Assembly: GCF_900099825.1 (NCBI RefSeq)
Contig: NZ_LT629693.1
Span: 3,793,001-3,857,000 of the forward strand
Direction of reading: 5' to 3'
DNA length: 64,000 nucleotides
Origin: Bradyrhizobium ottawaense
GTDB lineage: Bacteria; Pseudomonadota; Alphaproteobacteria; Rhizobiales; Xanthobacteraceae
The translations under genes and the position numbers were made by a program. Shown here piece by piece: positions 17,839-27,841 of the stretch; the stretch's first letter is position 1; each line of letters begins with the position of its first letter. The notes beneath the pieces were generated by a model, which was given only the letters and a program-made list of their open reading frames with translations, had not been told where the DNA came from and did not search any database.

Positions 17839-18281
17839 CGCGATCGCCCTTGCCCTGAAACCTTGCAGTCACGCCGACGTTGCAGAGAGCCTTCGCCAGC
17901 GTGGGAGCGAGACATATCCGCAAAGCACCGCTTCTCTAAACTAATAATTTTAGAATCTTAGGTTTGAGTCTAAGTAGCGGTGAATTGGACTCACACAAAA
18001 TCGTCCCGTATTTCTGCCGGACTTGTTCACAGTCATCACCGATTCCGCGCGTCAATGCGCTGTTGCGAATAATGCTACGTGCTTCAAGCGCTTGCGCCGA
18101 TCCGTGGTCGGGTTATGAAGAGACAAGTCCACATCTTCCCACTACCGTCGGGACCTGCGATTTGAGTTGTCCTCACGGGAGGCCCTGTGAAGAAAAGTCC
18201 GGGTTATCCCTGACGTGGCGATCCAGGGCCGATTATCTCGGTTAAGCTCCACAGGGATTCACAGATTACACAGGGGTTCTG
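17839..18281. other. Candidate chromosomal replication origin (oriC)
   Basis: A 443-bp gene-free interval between divergent hemJ and the PDRP gene. It contains an AT-rich tract (17936-17976, 10 G/C in 41 bases) and several 9-mers close to the DnaA box TTATNCACA: TTGTTCACA (18023-18031), the complement of TTCTTCACA (18186-18194), AAGTCCACA (18125-18133), and three in tandem at 18245-18272. Genes on both sides point away from it. In Caulobacter and Rickettsia oriC adjoins the homologue of the PDRP gene (RP001). No perfect DnaA box is present, so the call rests on combined evidence. Confidence 0.65.
18245..18272 (+). repeat. Three tandem DnaA-box-like 9-mers
   Basis: AGCTCCACA (18245-18253), GGATTCACA (18255-18263) and GATTACACA (18264-18272) follow each other in the same direction at 9-10 bp steps, each ending in CACA. 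GGATTCACA matches TTATNCACA in 7 of 9 positions. They stop 9 bp before the GTG start of the PDRP gene. They are proposed as weak DnaA sites. Confidence 0.5.
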
Positions 18282-19121
18282 GTGCCCACGACCGGCAACT
18301 ATTTTCATCTTCATCTGGTCTCCGATTCGACCGGTGAGACGCTGATCACGGTGGCGCGCGCGGTGGCCGCGCAGTACGCCAACGTGTCGGCGGTTGAACA
18401 TGTCTATCCGCTGGTGCGCAGTCAGAAGCAGCTCGATCGCGTGCTCGACGAGATCGAGGAGGCGCCGGGCATCGTGCTCTTCACGCTGTTGGAAAAGGAT
18501 CTGGTTAGCCGTCTCGAAGCCAAATGCCGGGATATCAATATTCCGAGCCTGTCGATCATCGGGCCTGTGATGCAGTTGTTCGAGGCCTATCTCGGTGCGG
18601 CCACCACCGGTCGCGTCGGCGCCCAGCACGTCCTGAACGCGGAATATTTCAAGCGCATCGACGCCCTGAACTACACGATGATTCATGATGACGGCCAGCA
18701 CGTCGAAGGCCTCGAAGACGCCGACGTGGTTCTGGTCGGCGTGTCCCGCACCTCGAAGACGCCGACCTCGATCTATCTCGCCAACCGCGGGATTCGCACC
18801 GCGAACGTGCCGCTGGTGCCCGGCATTCCGCTGCCGCATCAACTCGAGACATTGAAAAAGCCGCTGGTCGTCAGCCTCCATGCGACGCCGGAACGGCTGA
18901 TCCAGGTCCGGCAGAATCGGCTGTTGAGCATGGGCGCCGAGACCGGCAACGACGATTACATCGATCGTCAATCCGTCACCGATGAAGTGGCCTATGCGCG
19001 AAAACTCAGTGCCAGGTTCAGTTGGGCGCAGCTCGACGTGACGCGGCGATCGATCGAGGAAACGGCCGCCGCTGTTATGAAGCTGTTTACAGATCGCCAG
19101 CGCCAGCGGCTTCCGGAATAG
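18282..19121 (+). CDS. Pyruvate phosphate/water dikinase regulatory protein (DUF299, PDRP)
   Basis: A 279-residue bifunctional ADP/Pi-dependent kinase and phosphorylase that inactivates and reactivates pyruvate phosphate dikinase or PEP synthetase. It begins with the family's [11 protein letters not shown], and the nucleotide-binding loop is GVSRTSKT (153-160) in [19 protein letters not shown]. The start is a GTG at 18282. It is the homologue of Rickettsia RP001, which borders oriC there. It leads a rightward run with maf (10 bp downstream), coaE and dnaQ. Confidence 0.94.
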   Translation: MPTTGNYFHLHLVSDSTGETLITVARAVAAQYANVSAVEHVYPLVRSQKQLDRVLDEIEEAPGIVLFTLLEKDLVSRLEAKCRDINIPSLSIIGPVMQLFEAYLGAATTGRVGAQHVLNAEYFKRIDALNYTMIHDDGQHVEGLEDADVVLVGVSRTSKTPTSIYLANRGIRTANVPLVPGIPLPHQLETLKKPLVVSLHATPERLIQVRQNRLLSMGAETGNDDYIDRQSVTDEVAYARKLSARFSWAQLDVTRRSIEETAAAVMKLFTDRQRQRLPE

Positions 19122-19131
19122 TGACGACGCG

Positions 19132-19740
19132 ATGACCGTCTGGCGTGGAAACCATCCCCTGATACTGGCCTCGCAAAGCCGCGCGCGGCAGATGCTGCTC
19201 GGCGATGCCGGGATCAGTTTCGAAGCGGTTCCGGCCGACATCGACGAACGTGCGGTACAAAAAAATGCCGGCCTCACGTCGCCCGGCGAGATTGCCGGCC
19301 TCCTGGCGCGCGAGAAGGCGCTGTTCGTGGCGTCAAAAAATCCCGGCCGCCATGTGATCGGCGCAGACCAGACGCTGGCGTTGGGAGAACGGCTGTTCAG
19401 CAAGCCATCGGGCAGGGCGCAGGCAGCGGAGCAATTGCGTTTGCTTGCCGGCAACAGTCATGCGCTGCATTCCGCCGTTGCGGTCGCCCGCGACGGCAAG
19501 ATAGTGTTTGCCGATGTCAGCATCGCCAAAATGACGATGCGGCATCTGAGCGACAGCGAGATATCAGCCTATCTCGATGCGGCCGGCGAAGCGGTGACGA
19601 CCAGCGTCGGCGCCTATCAACTGGAGGGTCTCGGGGTGCATCTGTTCGAGCGCATCGAGGGCGATCATTTCACCATCCTCGGCCTGCCGCTGCTGCCCTT
19701 GCTTGAGTTCCTGCGCCGCGAACGGCTGCTCGGTATCTGA
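19132..19740 (+). CDS. maf: Maf-family nucleotide pyrophosphatase
   Basis: A 202-residue Maf/HAM1-like house-cleaning enzyme that hydrolyses non-canonical nucleoside triphosphates. It starts with LILASQSRARQMLL (family motif S-x-R-R-x-x-L-L type), then VIGADQTLALG with the catalytic aspartate and a C-terminal GAYQLEGLGVHLFERIEGD. Length is normal. It sits 10 bp after the PDRP gene and 27 bp before coaE, an order shared by many alphaproteobacteria next to the origin. Confidence 0.95.
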   Translation: MTVWRGNHPLILASQSRARQMLLGDAGISFEAVPADIDERAVQKNAGLTSPGEIAGLLAREKALFVASKNPGRHVIGADQTLALGERLFSKPSGRAQAAEQLRLLAGNSHALHSAVAVARDGKIVFADVSIAKMTMRHLSDSEISAYLDAAGEAVTTSVGAYQLEGLGVHLFERIEGDHFTILGLPLLPLLEFLRRERLLGI

Positions 19741-19767
19741 AAATCTTTTGAGAAAACGGCGACCTTG

Positions 19768-20367
19768 ATGCTGATCCTTGGACTGACCGGCTCGATCGGA
19801 ATGGGAAAATCCACCACCGCAAAACTGTTTATGGAAGCGGGCGTGCCGGTCTACGACGCCGATGCGGCGGTTCACAAAATCTACGAAGGCGAGGCGGCGC
19901 CGGCGGTGGAAGCCGCGTTTCCCGGCACCACCGTCGACGGCAAGGTCGACCGCGCCAAACTCTCGGCCAAGGTCGTGCACGATCCGGCCGCCATCAAGCA
20001 GCTCGAGCAGATCGTTCACCCGATGCTCGGCGCCTCCCGCCAGAAATTCCTGGCCGAGGCCGAGCGATCCGGCGCTCCCGTCGTGGTGATGGATATCCCG
20101 CTGTTGTTCGAGACCGGCGGCGAGAAGCGCGTCGATGCCGTGGTGGTGGTCACCACAACGCCGGAAAGCCAGCGTGAGCGGATTCTCGCGCGCGGCACCA
20201 TGACTCATGAGGCGCTCGACGCCATCCTGGCGCGGCAGTTGCCCGATGCGGAAAAACGCAAGCGCGCGGATTTCGTGGTGGATACCTCGCACGGACTGGA
20301 CCCGGTGCGGACTCGGATCCGCGACATTCTGGCCGAGGTCGTTAAGATGCCGCAGCGGCGGTCCTGA
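19768..20367 (+). CDS. coaE: Dephospho-CoA kinase
   Basis: A 199-residue P-loop kinase catalysing the last step of coenzyme A synthesis. The P-loop is in [12 protein letters not shown] (5-16), followed by [11 protein letters not shown] and the lid region ([34 protein letters not shown]). ATG at 19768 directly follows an in-frame TTG at 19765; the ATG is preferred. dnaQ follows 30 bp downstream. Confidence 0.96.
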   Translation: MLILGLTGSIGMGKSTTAKLFMEAGVPVYDADAAVHKIYEGEAAPAVEAAFPGTTVDGKVDRAKLSAKVVHDPAAIKQLEQIVHPMLGASRQKFLAEAERSGAPVVVMDIPLLFETGGEKRVDAVVVVTTTPESQRERILARGTMTHEALDAILARQLPDAEKRKRADFVVDTSHGLDPVRTRIRDILAEVVKMPQRRS

Positions 20368-20397
20368 TTCGCCTTGAACTCAATTTCCTGAAGAGCC

Positions 20398-21093
20398 ATG
20401 CGCGAAATCGTTCTCGATACCGAAACCACAGGCCTCGATCCGCTGCGCGGTGACCGGCTGGTCGAAATCGGCTGCATTGAGATCTACAACCGGATGCCGA
20501 CGGGGCAGACCTTCCACCGCTACATCAATCCCGAGCGCAACATGCCGGCGGAAGCATTTGCCGTGCATGGCCTGTCCGCCGAGTTCCTGGCCACGAAGCC
20601 GCTGTTTACCGAAGTGGTCGAGGAGTTTCTGGAATTCATCGCGGATGCGCCGCTGGTGATCCACAACGCGTCGTTCGACATCAGCTTCATCAATGCCGAA
20701 CTCGATCGCATCAAGCGGCAGCCGATCCCGCGCGACCGGCTGGTCGACACGCTGCTGCTGGCGCGCCGCAAGCATCCGGGCGTGTCAAACCGGCTGGATG
20801 ATCTCTGTTCGCGCTACGCGATCGACAATTCCCGCCGCACCAAGCACGGCGCGCTGCTCGACGCCGAGCTGCTGGCGGAAGTCTATATCGACCTGATCGG
20901 GGCGCGGCAGTCGCAGCTTGTCCTGGCGTCCGAAACCCGGGGGAACCAGACCAACGGCATCGGCGAAACCCCGCGACGGCAGCGCGAGGTTCCCCTGGCG
21001 CCGCGGATCACCGACGCCGACCGCGAAGCGCATCGCGCTTTCGTGGCCACGCTGGGCGACAAGCCGATCTGGAACGAGTTTCTCGCAGGTTAG
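20398..21093 (+). CDS. dnaQ: DNA polymerase III epsilon subunit (proofreading exonuclease)
   Basis: A 231-residue 3'-5' exonuclease of the DEDDh type. Exo I is VLDTETTGLDP (D7, E9), followed by VHGLSAEFL, Exo II HNASFDISFIN and Exo III with KHGALLDAELLAEVY (His and Asp). The C-terminal tail for binding the alpha subunit is short and polar. It is the last gene of the rightward PDRP-maf-coaE-dnaQ run and converges on secB. A composite palindromic repeat begins at its stop codon. Confidence 0.97.
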   Translation: MREIVLDTETTGLDPLRGDRLVEIGCIEIYNRMPTGQTFHRYINPERNMPAEAFAVHGLSAEFLATKPLFTEVVEEFLEFIADAPLVIHNASFDISFINAELDRIKRQPIPRDRLVDTLLLARRKHPGVSNRLDDLCSRYAIDNSRRTKHGALLDAELLAEVYIDLIGARQSQLVLASETRGNQTNGIGETPRRQREVPLAPRITDADREAHRAFVATLGDKPIWNEFLAG

Positions 21094-21217
21094 AGCCTTA
21101 TCGGTTCTGATTGCATCAGAACCGGGCTCTACTCTTTTATTTGACGCGTTTTCTTTACGCGAACCGGCGACCACCCACGGATCAAGTCCGAGGGCATGCT
21201 TCGCTCGAAAACGCTAT
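21093..21217. repeat. Composite palindromic repeat, full copy 1
   Basis: Two modules. First, a hairpin GAGCC..CGGTTCTGATTGCATCAGAACCGGGCTC (21093-21130). Then a segment running from TTGACGCG through GAACCGGCGACC to TCGCTCGAAAACGCTAT (21141-21217), whose ends GCGTTTTC-like / GAAAACGC are inverted. The same pair occurs at 22132-22236 (inverted) and 50121-50220; the second module alone is at 44526-44580 and 45943-46001. Confidence 0.8.
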
Positions 21218-21245
21218 GTCAGCGGCTAACCGCCGCTACGTTTGT

Positions 21246-21734
21246 TCAGCTCGGTTTCACGCCGGAAGCGACCTGCTCCGCAGCCTGCCGTTCCATATTC
21301 TGGCGGTACAGACCGACAAAATCGACGGGATCCAGCATCAGCGGCGGGAAGCCGCCGTCGCGCACCGCGGTTGCGATGATTTCGCGCGCGAACGGGAACA
21401 GCAGCCGCGGACACTCGATCATGACCAGCGGGTGCAGGTTTTCCTTCGGCACGTTGACGATCCGGAACACGCCGGCATAAGCGAGCTCGAAGCTGAACAT
21501 CACCTTGCCGCCGTTTTCAGCCTTGCCTTCGACCGAAAGCGTTACCTCGAACTCGTTCTCGGAGACGTTGTTGGCGCCGACATTGATCTGGATGCTGATC
21601 GCCGGCTGCTGCTGCTGCGGCGCCAGGGAGGCGGGGGCGTTCGGATTTTCGAACGACAGGTCCTTGGTATACTGGGCCAGCACGTTGAGTTGGGGAGGGG
21701 CCTGCTCGGGAGGCGCGCCGTTACCGTTGGTCAT
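21246..21734 (-). CDS. secB: Protein-export chaperone SecB
   Basis: A 162-residue cytoplasmic chaperone that keeps preproteins unfolded and hands them to SecA. Typical stretches are [29 protein letters not shown] and [14 protein letters not shown] with the following [13 protein letters not shown]. The start at 21734 is preferred because AGGAGAGAG lies just upstream; the frame continues 32 codons further without conserved sequence. It converges with dnaQ. secB next to dnaQ is a conserved alphaproteobacterial order. Confidence 0.97.
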   Translation of the reverse strand: MTNGNGAPPEQAPPQLNVLAQYTKDLSFENPNAPASLAPQQQQPAISIQINVGANNVSENEFEVTLSVEGKAENGGKVMFSFELAYAGVFRIVNVPKENLHPLVMIECPRLLFPFAREIIATAVRDGGFPPLMLDPVDFVGLYRQNMERQAAEQVASGVKPS

Positions 21735-22292
21735 GAAACTCTCTCCTGAAGCGCTGGCGAGCGGAGACCGGATTTTCGTCTGAATTCGCTCGGAGGGCGG
21801 AAATGCCTTTGCCGGGCGAGTGGCTATCATAGCCCCGCCTCATTCCACAAGGACGACGGGCCGGCGGCCAAGCGGACCGGCGGTGATTTGTGCCGGATAT
21901 GGCTCATACGCCGCCGCCGGCTACCCCGGCGAGCGCCTAAATAGTTGAATATACGTGATTTCCGGGCATCATCGGGTTTCCCCTCGCGGTCAAAACGCGC
22001 TAAACTTCACCCGCGCCAAAACGCGCCATTGGCTGGGCAAAGTTTCGTGCCTACATGCTGCAGACTCAATTGATGATGTAATCTCTGCCGTTCCCCGGGG
22101 TAAACTCTTAAGGAAGACGTGTAAGAGGGCTCTCAAGAGCGTTTTCGAGTGAAGTGGTCACCGGTTCACGTCAAGAAAGCGCGTCAAAACTTCAAGACGA
22201 GAGCCGGGTTCTGATTCAATCAGAACCGGGCTCTATGGAACACTCGACCGCCGGGGCCGTTGCCGGCGTTAGAACCAGAAAGCGAATAAGAC
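21735..22292. other. Long gap between divergent secB and timA: repeat only
   Basis: A 558-bp interval. The only structured part is the composite palindromic repeat at 22132-22236. A stretch around 21940-21965 (TAAATAGTTGAATATACGTG) is AT-rich and could hold promoter elements for secB or timA. fxsA, which in several alphaproteobacteria lies between secB and timA, is not detectable in any frame. A 65-codon open frame at 21955-22152 has no gene-like features. Confidence 0.6.
22132..22236. repeat. Composite palindromic repeat, full copy 2 (inverted)
   Basis: GAGCGTTTTCGAGTGAAGTG..CACCGGTTCACGTCAAGAAAGCGCGTC followed by the hairpin GAGCCGGGTTCTGATT / AATCAGAACCGGGCTC (22201-22232). It is the same two modules as copy 1 in opposite orientation, upstream of timA. 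Confidence 0.8.
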
Positions 22293-23000
22293 GTGTTCGA
22301 TATTTACACCATCATCTTCCTGGCGTTGGCGGTCTTTATTTTCCTGCGCCTGCGCAGCGTCCTCGGACAGCGCACCGGGAGCGAGCGGCCGCCCTATGAT
22401 CGCGCCGCGCCCAACGTCGTGCAGCGTACCCAGGACAACAACGTCGTTCCGATGCCGGGTGCCGTCATCGACCAGGCGCCGCTGGCGCCGACTGCGGATG
22501 TCGCGCCGCCGACCGACCGCTGGAAGGGCATCGCCGAGCAGGGCACCCCGCTCGCGCAGGGCCTCGATGCCATTGTCGCCCAGGATTCCTCGTTCGATCC
22601 CAAGCACTTCATTTCCGGTGCGCGCAGCGCCTATGAAATGATCGTGCTGGCCTTTGCCAACGGCGATCGCCGCGCGCTGAAGGACCTGCTGTCGTCGGAG
22701 GTCTATGACAGCTTCGACGGCGTGATCAAGGATCGCGAGAAGCACGAGCAGAAAACCGAGACACGCTTCGTTTCGATCGACAAGGCCGAACTGGTCGGCG
22801 CGGAAGCCCGCGACCGGGCGGCGCAACTGACGGTTCGCTTCGTGTCGCAGATGATCTCGGTCACCCGCGACAAGGCCGGCACCATTGTCGATGGCAACCC
22901 GGATAAGGTCGCCGATATCACCGATGTCTGGACATTCGCCCGCGACACCACCTCTCGCGATCCGAACTGGAAGCTGGTTGGCACGGGAAGCGCGGGCTAA
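22293..23000 (+). CDS. timA: Tim44-like membrane protein TimA
   Basis: A 235-residue protein with one N-terminal transmembrane helix (about 3-18, IYTIIFLALAVFIFLRL), a proline-rich linker and a C-terminal Tim44/MRPL45-type domain (about 95-235). It resembles mitochondrial Tim44; bacterial versions are inner-membrane proteins of uncertain role, possibly linked to envelope protein handling. The start is GTG at 22293. The mltA frame begins inside its 3' end, and the timA-mltA-smr order is widely kept in alphaproteobacteria. Confidence 0.88.
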   Translation: MFDIYTIIFLALAVFIFLRLRSVLGQRTGSERPPYDRAAPNVVQRTQDNNVVPMPGAVIDQAPLAPTADVAPPTDRWKGIAEQGTPLAQGLDAIVAQDSSFDPKHFISGARSAYEMIVLAFANGDRRALKDLLSSEVYDSFDGVIKDREKHEQKTETRFVSIDKAELVGAEARDRAAQLTVRFVSQMISVTRDKAGTIVDGNPDKVADITDVWTFARDTTSRDPNWKLVGTGSAG

Positions 23001-24534
23001 AGCGCACAGCCTTGCAGGGCTTGCGATTGGCGTGGCTGCTTTGGCGTTGTCGATCGCTGCCTCGGATGCGTATGCCGCCCGTCATTCACGCTGGCATTCC
23101 CGTCCGCCGGTAGCAGCCGTCCGTCAACTGCCATACCCGCAGCTCGAATTGCCGCTTCAAATCACCGGCACCCAGTATGCGCCGGTGGCCTGGGCCGATA
23201 TCGCGGGCTGGAGCGAGGACGATCATCTCGCGGCGTACAAGGCCTTCCGCACCAGTTGCAAGCCGATCGCGGCGCAGACGACGCCTCCCGCCGAGCCGAA
23301 GGCGCTCGGCACCTCGCTGCGGGATCCCTGTCGCATCACCAAGGGCCTCGATTTGTCCGACGGCGCCGGGGCGAAAGGCTTCTTCGAAGAACATTTTCTG
23401 CCGCTTCGGATCTCGCGGCTTGGCGAGGGCGAGGGGTTCGTCACCGGTTACTATGAGCCCGTGATCGACGGCTCGAAGACCCAGAACGAAGTCTACAATG
23501 TGCCGGTCTATCGCCGTCCCTCCAATCTGTTCGTCCGGGGCACCAACCAGAATTCGGCCGGATTGCCCAACAAGGGACAGGTGTTCCGCAAGATCGGCCG
23601 CCGCAAGCTGGTGCCCTATTACGACCGCGCCGAGATCGAGGATGGCGCGATCGAGGGACGCGGTCTCGAAATCTGCTGGCTGAGGAATCAGACCGATTTG
23701 CTGTTCTCGCAGATCCAGGGCTCCGCCCGCGTAAACCTCGACGACGGTTCAACCATCCGCATCAATTACGATGCGCATAACGGCTATCCCTACACGCCGG
23801 TCGGCCGCATCCTGATCGATAGGGGCATCATCCCCAAGGATCAGATGTCGATGCAGAAGATCCGGGAGTGGATGGAGCAAAATCCCGATGGCGCCGACGA
23901 ACTGCGGCGGCAGAACAGGTCCTACATCTTCTTCCGCGAGGTGCAACTCTCCGACAAGGATGAGGCCGTCGGCGCCCAGGGCGTGCCGCTGACGCCGGGC
24001 CGCTCGATCGCGGTCGACAAGTCGTTGCACGTCTACGGCACGCCGTTCTTCATCGAAGGCCAGCTGCCGATCGAATCTGAAGTGTCGAAGACGCCGTTTC
24101 ACCGGCTGATGATCGCGCAGGACACCGGCTCCGCCATCGTCGGGCCTGCGCGCGCCGATCTCTATTTCGGCGCCGGCGTCGACGCCGGGAAGATCGCGGG
24201 CCGCCTCAAGAACAATATGCGTTTCGTCATTCTGGTCCCGAAGAGCCTCGATCCCGCGGCGCGCGGCCGCCTGGTGCCGGTGCCGGACGCGCGCCCGTCG
24301 GGAAAAATCGCAAAGCTGTTTTCGCAAACCGATCCGCTGAAGGATCAGAAAATTGGTGCTCCGGCGGTAACGCCACCGGCGGCAGGCTCGACGCAAAAGC
24401 CGGCCACTCCAACTGCCCAAGCCGCTTCCACTGCTCAAGCCACGGTCGTAAAACCGGTGCCGCTGCCGGAAGCGCGCCCGAGCACTGCGCCGGCTCCCGA
24501 AAAGCTTCGCCGTGGCCGCCGATATCGCCGATGA
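22978..24534 (+). CDS. mltA: Membrane-bound lytic murein transglycosylase A (MltA)
   Basis: An exolytic peptidoglycan transglycosylase. The MltA domain carries GFVTGYYEPVIDGS and GRGLEICWLRNQTDLLFSQI, and the 3D domain follows (SLHVYGTPFFIEG through LMIAQDTGSAIVGPARADLYFG, with catalytic-type aspartates). A proline/alanine-rich tail ends in RRGRRYRR. The start is unsure: a TTG at 22978, inside timA with GGAAG 4 bp upstream, gives a good signal peptide ending SDAYA and 518 residues; a GTG at 23032 is the alternative. I see no lipobox, unlike the E. coli protein. The stop overlaps smr (ATGA). Confidence 0.9.
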   Translation: MAREARAKAHSLAGLAIGVAALALSIAASDAYAARHSRWHSRPPVAAVRQLPYPQLELPLQITGTQYAPVAWADIAGWSEDDHLAAYKAFRTSCKPIAAQTTPPAEPKALGTSLRDPCRITKGLDLSDGAGAKGFFEEHFLPLRISRLGEGEGFVTGYYEPVIDGSKTQNEVYNVPVYRRPSNLFVRGTNQNSAGLPNKGQVFRKIGRRKLVPYYDRAEIEDGAIEGRGLEICWLRNQTDLLFSQIQGSARVNLDDGSTIRINYDAHNGYPYTPVGRILIDRGIIPKDQMSMQKIREWMEQNPDGADELRRQNRSYIFFREVQLSDKDEAVGAQGVPLTPGRSIAVDKSLHVYGTPFFIEGQLPIESEVSKTPFHRLMIAQDTGSAIVGPARADLYFGAGVDAGKIAGRLKNNMRFVILVPKSLDPAARGRLVPVPDARPSGKIAKLFSQTDPLKDQKIGAPAVTPPAAGSTQKPATPTAQAASTAQATVVKPVPLPEARPSTAPAPEKLRRGRRYRR

Positions 24535-25127
24535 AACGCCGGTCTTCGAGTTTGATTCCTGAATTGCCGCTGCCGCCGCGGCGCAAGCGTGGCCTCAGCG
24601 AGGAGGAGCACGCGCTCTGGGAGAGCGTGGCCAAGCAGGTCAAGCCGCTGCGCAAGCGGCAGCGCGCGCCGAAGCCGCCGGCCGCTTCGCCGGAAATCGA
24701 GGCCAAGGCCGCGCCGAAACCGGTGGCCTCGCCAAAGCCGCCGCTGCCGGCGCCGATCGTTTCCCCGCCAAGACCGGCACCGCCGCCGCTGGCGCCGATC
24801 GGCCGCCGCGAGCGTTCGCACCTGTCGCGTGGCCGCAAGGAGATCGATGCCAGGCTCGACCTGCATGGCATGACGCAGACGCGTGCGCACCGCGCGCTGT
24901 TCGGCTTTCTGCAGCGCGCCCATCATGACGGGCTGACCTTCGTGCTCATCATCACCGGCAAGGGCAAGATGGGATCCGAATCCGAGCGCGGCGTGTTGCG
25001 CCGCCAGGTGCCGCTCTGGCTCGGCCTGCCGGAATTCCGCGCGCTGGTGGTCGGGTTCGAGGAAGCGGGTATCGGCCATGGCGGCGAGGGCGCGCTGTAT
25101 GTCCGGGTCAGACGTTCGAGACTCTAG
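24531..25127 (+). CDS. Smr domain protein (DNA endonuclease SmrA-like)
   Basis: A 198-residue protein: a basic, proline-rich N-terminus (1-100), then a C-terminal small-MutS-related domain with LDLHGMTQ (109-116), TGKG (142-145) and the closing GHGGEGALYVRVRR. Smr domains nick DNA or RNA; the role of the free-standing form is not settled. The start overlaps the mltA stop by ATGA, so translation is coupled. It converges on the next gene with only 4 bp between stops. Confidence 0.9.
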   Translation: MKRRSSSLIPELPLPPRRKRGLSEEEHALWESVAKQVKPLRKRQRAPKPPAASPEIEAKAAPKPVASPKPPLPAPIVSPPRPAPPPLAPIGRRERSHLSRGRKEIDARLDLHGMTQTRAHRALFGFLQRAHHDGLTFVLIITGKGKMGSESERGVLRRQVPLWLGLPEFRALVVGFEEAGIGHGGEGALYVRVRRSRL

Positions 25128-25131
25128 CCCA

Positions 25132-26256
25132 TCAGAACGGCCGAACGATCCCGACGCGCGGGATCAGCGTCACGATCCAGCCGAGGACCATCGTCCTTCG
25201 ATCGTCCGTCGAAATCGGCGGCACGTCCTGTGAGGCCGGCAACATCTTCACGGCGTGCAGGACCAGGAACAGGCACACGGCCCAGTTCGAAATCCACCGG
25301 GAATAATCGAACACCATCGCGAACATCACGAGATAAGCGAGGCTGATCACAGAGATCGCCGCGGTGACGATGCGGCGATGCGCGTCAATGCTGAGGGCTG
25401 CGATCAGGGCGCGAAAATATCGCCACAGCGGCGTGTGCAGCCAGATCAGCAGCGCAAACACGGGAATGCCGAGGAGATTGTGCGGCAGTCGTTCCCAGGT
25501 ATCCGAAACTTCCTTCGCCAGCGGTTGGTACCAGATATAGGCAAAGCTGAGCAGGTCGTTCCGCGATGAATCCGCCATTCGGTTTCGCAGATAGGCCGTA
25601 AATTCCGGCTCCGGCACCGCCATCGTGCCGTAGAATTGCGCGGCAACGAACAGTGCGCCGACGGCCGCGAGCAGCATGATTCCAACGGCTACGTTTTGCC
25701 GGCTTACGCCCAGCACCAGGTAATAACGCAGCACCACGATGGCGGCGATGGTCGGCACATACATCAAGAGATGGATGTGGTGGATCATGACGAGCACGGC
25801 CGAGAACAGCGCCGCGAGCAGCACATAGAAAAGCGAGCGGGCTGGAATCAGCAGCAGAACAATTGCGAACAGGCAGCCATAGATGTCGAAATGGCCGAGC
25901 GTGTGCATAAAATTCTTCAGGTAGAACGGCGAGCCGGCGATGAAAACGAACAGCGGCCAATGCTTTTCATCGAGGCCGAACGTCCGCCGGAACAGATGCA
26001 CGAACAGGCCCGCCGTGATCAGCCACACCGCGCCGCCGAGCGCGAACACCAGCCACACCGGCACCGTGGCGTCGAACAGACCGACGATCGCGCCGATCAG
26101 CGCGCGTTTGGTGAAGCCGAAATGATAGTCGACCAAGAGATGGATGTAGGGGACGAAGGGCGACAGCCTGATCTTGTGGAGGAAAACCCCGAAGATGACG
26201 GCGGCATTGACGACGAGCATCAACCGCCAGGGGTTTTCCCATACCCGCAAATTCAT
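25132..26256 (-). CDS. Uncharacterised polytopic membrane protein
   Basis: A 374-residue protein with about nine to ten hydrophobic segments spread along its length (for example 12-27, 66-88, 125-145, 147-165, 190-207, 300-318). It has no signal or catalytic motif that I recognise. The pattern, with KRALIGAIVG after the first loop and charged loops such as KNFMHTLGHFDIYG, resembles membrane proteins sometimes grouped near glycosyltransferase or O-antigen-type families, but I cannot place it. ATG at 26256 gives MNLRVWENPWR. It lies between smr (convergent) and hslU (same strand), separated from hslU by a palindromic repeat. Confidence 0.75.
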   Translation of the reverse strand: MNLRVWENPWRLMLVVNAAVIFGVFLHKIRLSPFVPYIHLLVDYHFGFTKRALIGAIVGLFDATVPVWLVFALGGAVWLITAGLFVHLFRRTFGLDEKHWPLFVFIAGSPFYLKNFMHTLGHFDIYGCLFAIVLLLIPARSLFYVLLAALFSAVLVMIHHIHLLMYVPTIAAIVVLRYYLVLGVSRQNVAVGIMLLAAVGALFVAAQFYGTMAVPEPEFTAYLRNRMADSSRNDLLSFAYIWYQPLAKEVSDTWERLPHNLLGIPVFALLIWLHTPLWRYFRALIAALSIDAHRRIVTAAISVISLAYLVMFAMVFDYSRWISNWAVCLFLVLHAVKMLPASQDVPPISTDDRRTMVLGWIVTLIPRVGIVRPF

Positions 26257-26327
26257 TCGGCACCCGAAACGACCAGATCAGGCGCGGACTATCACATGGG
26301 GAGCGCGTAGGGCGCAATTATTCTCGA

Positions 26328-26480
26328 TGTCGTCCCGGCCAAGCGAAGCGCGAGCCGGGACCCATAACCACCGTTGCTGATTGTTGAGCTGGGTTGGAGC
26401 CACAGCCGGCGCAATAACAACCATTTGTGGCTATGGGTCCCCGCGCCCGTGCGGAATCGCGCACTAGGCGGGGACGACAG
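26328..26480. repeat. Palindromic repeat, GTCCCGGC..CCCATAACCACC type, copy 2
   Basis: GTCGTCCCGGCCAAGCGAAGCG..GCCGGGACCCATAACCACC at the left and CTATGGGTCCCCGCG..GGCGGGGACGAC at the right, inverted to each other. It is related to 9358-9480 but with longer interior hairpins. It lies downstream of hslU and upstream of the membrane-protein gene. Confidence 0.75.
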
Positions 26481-26485
26481 CGAGC

Positions 26486-27790
<1,305 letters not shown>

Positions 27791-27841
27791 ACTTCCTAGC
27801 TAGGGCTCGAATGTCGTGAGAACAAGTCACATTTCGCGGCA

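Noticed and set aside
21955..22152. A 65-codon + strand frame in the secB-timA gap
   Set aside because: No ribosome-binding site, no conserved-looking sequence, and its end falls into a palindromic repeat.
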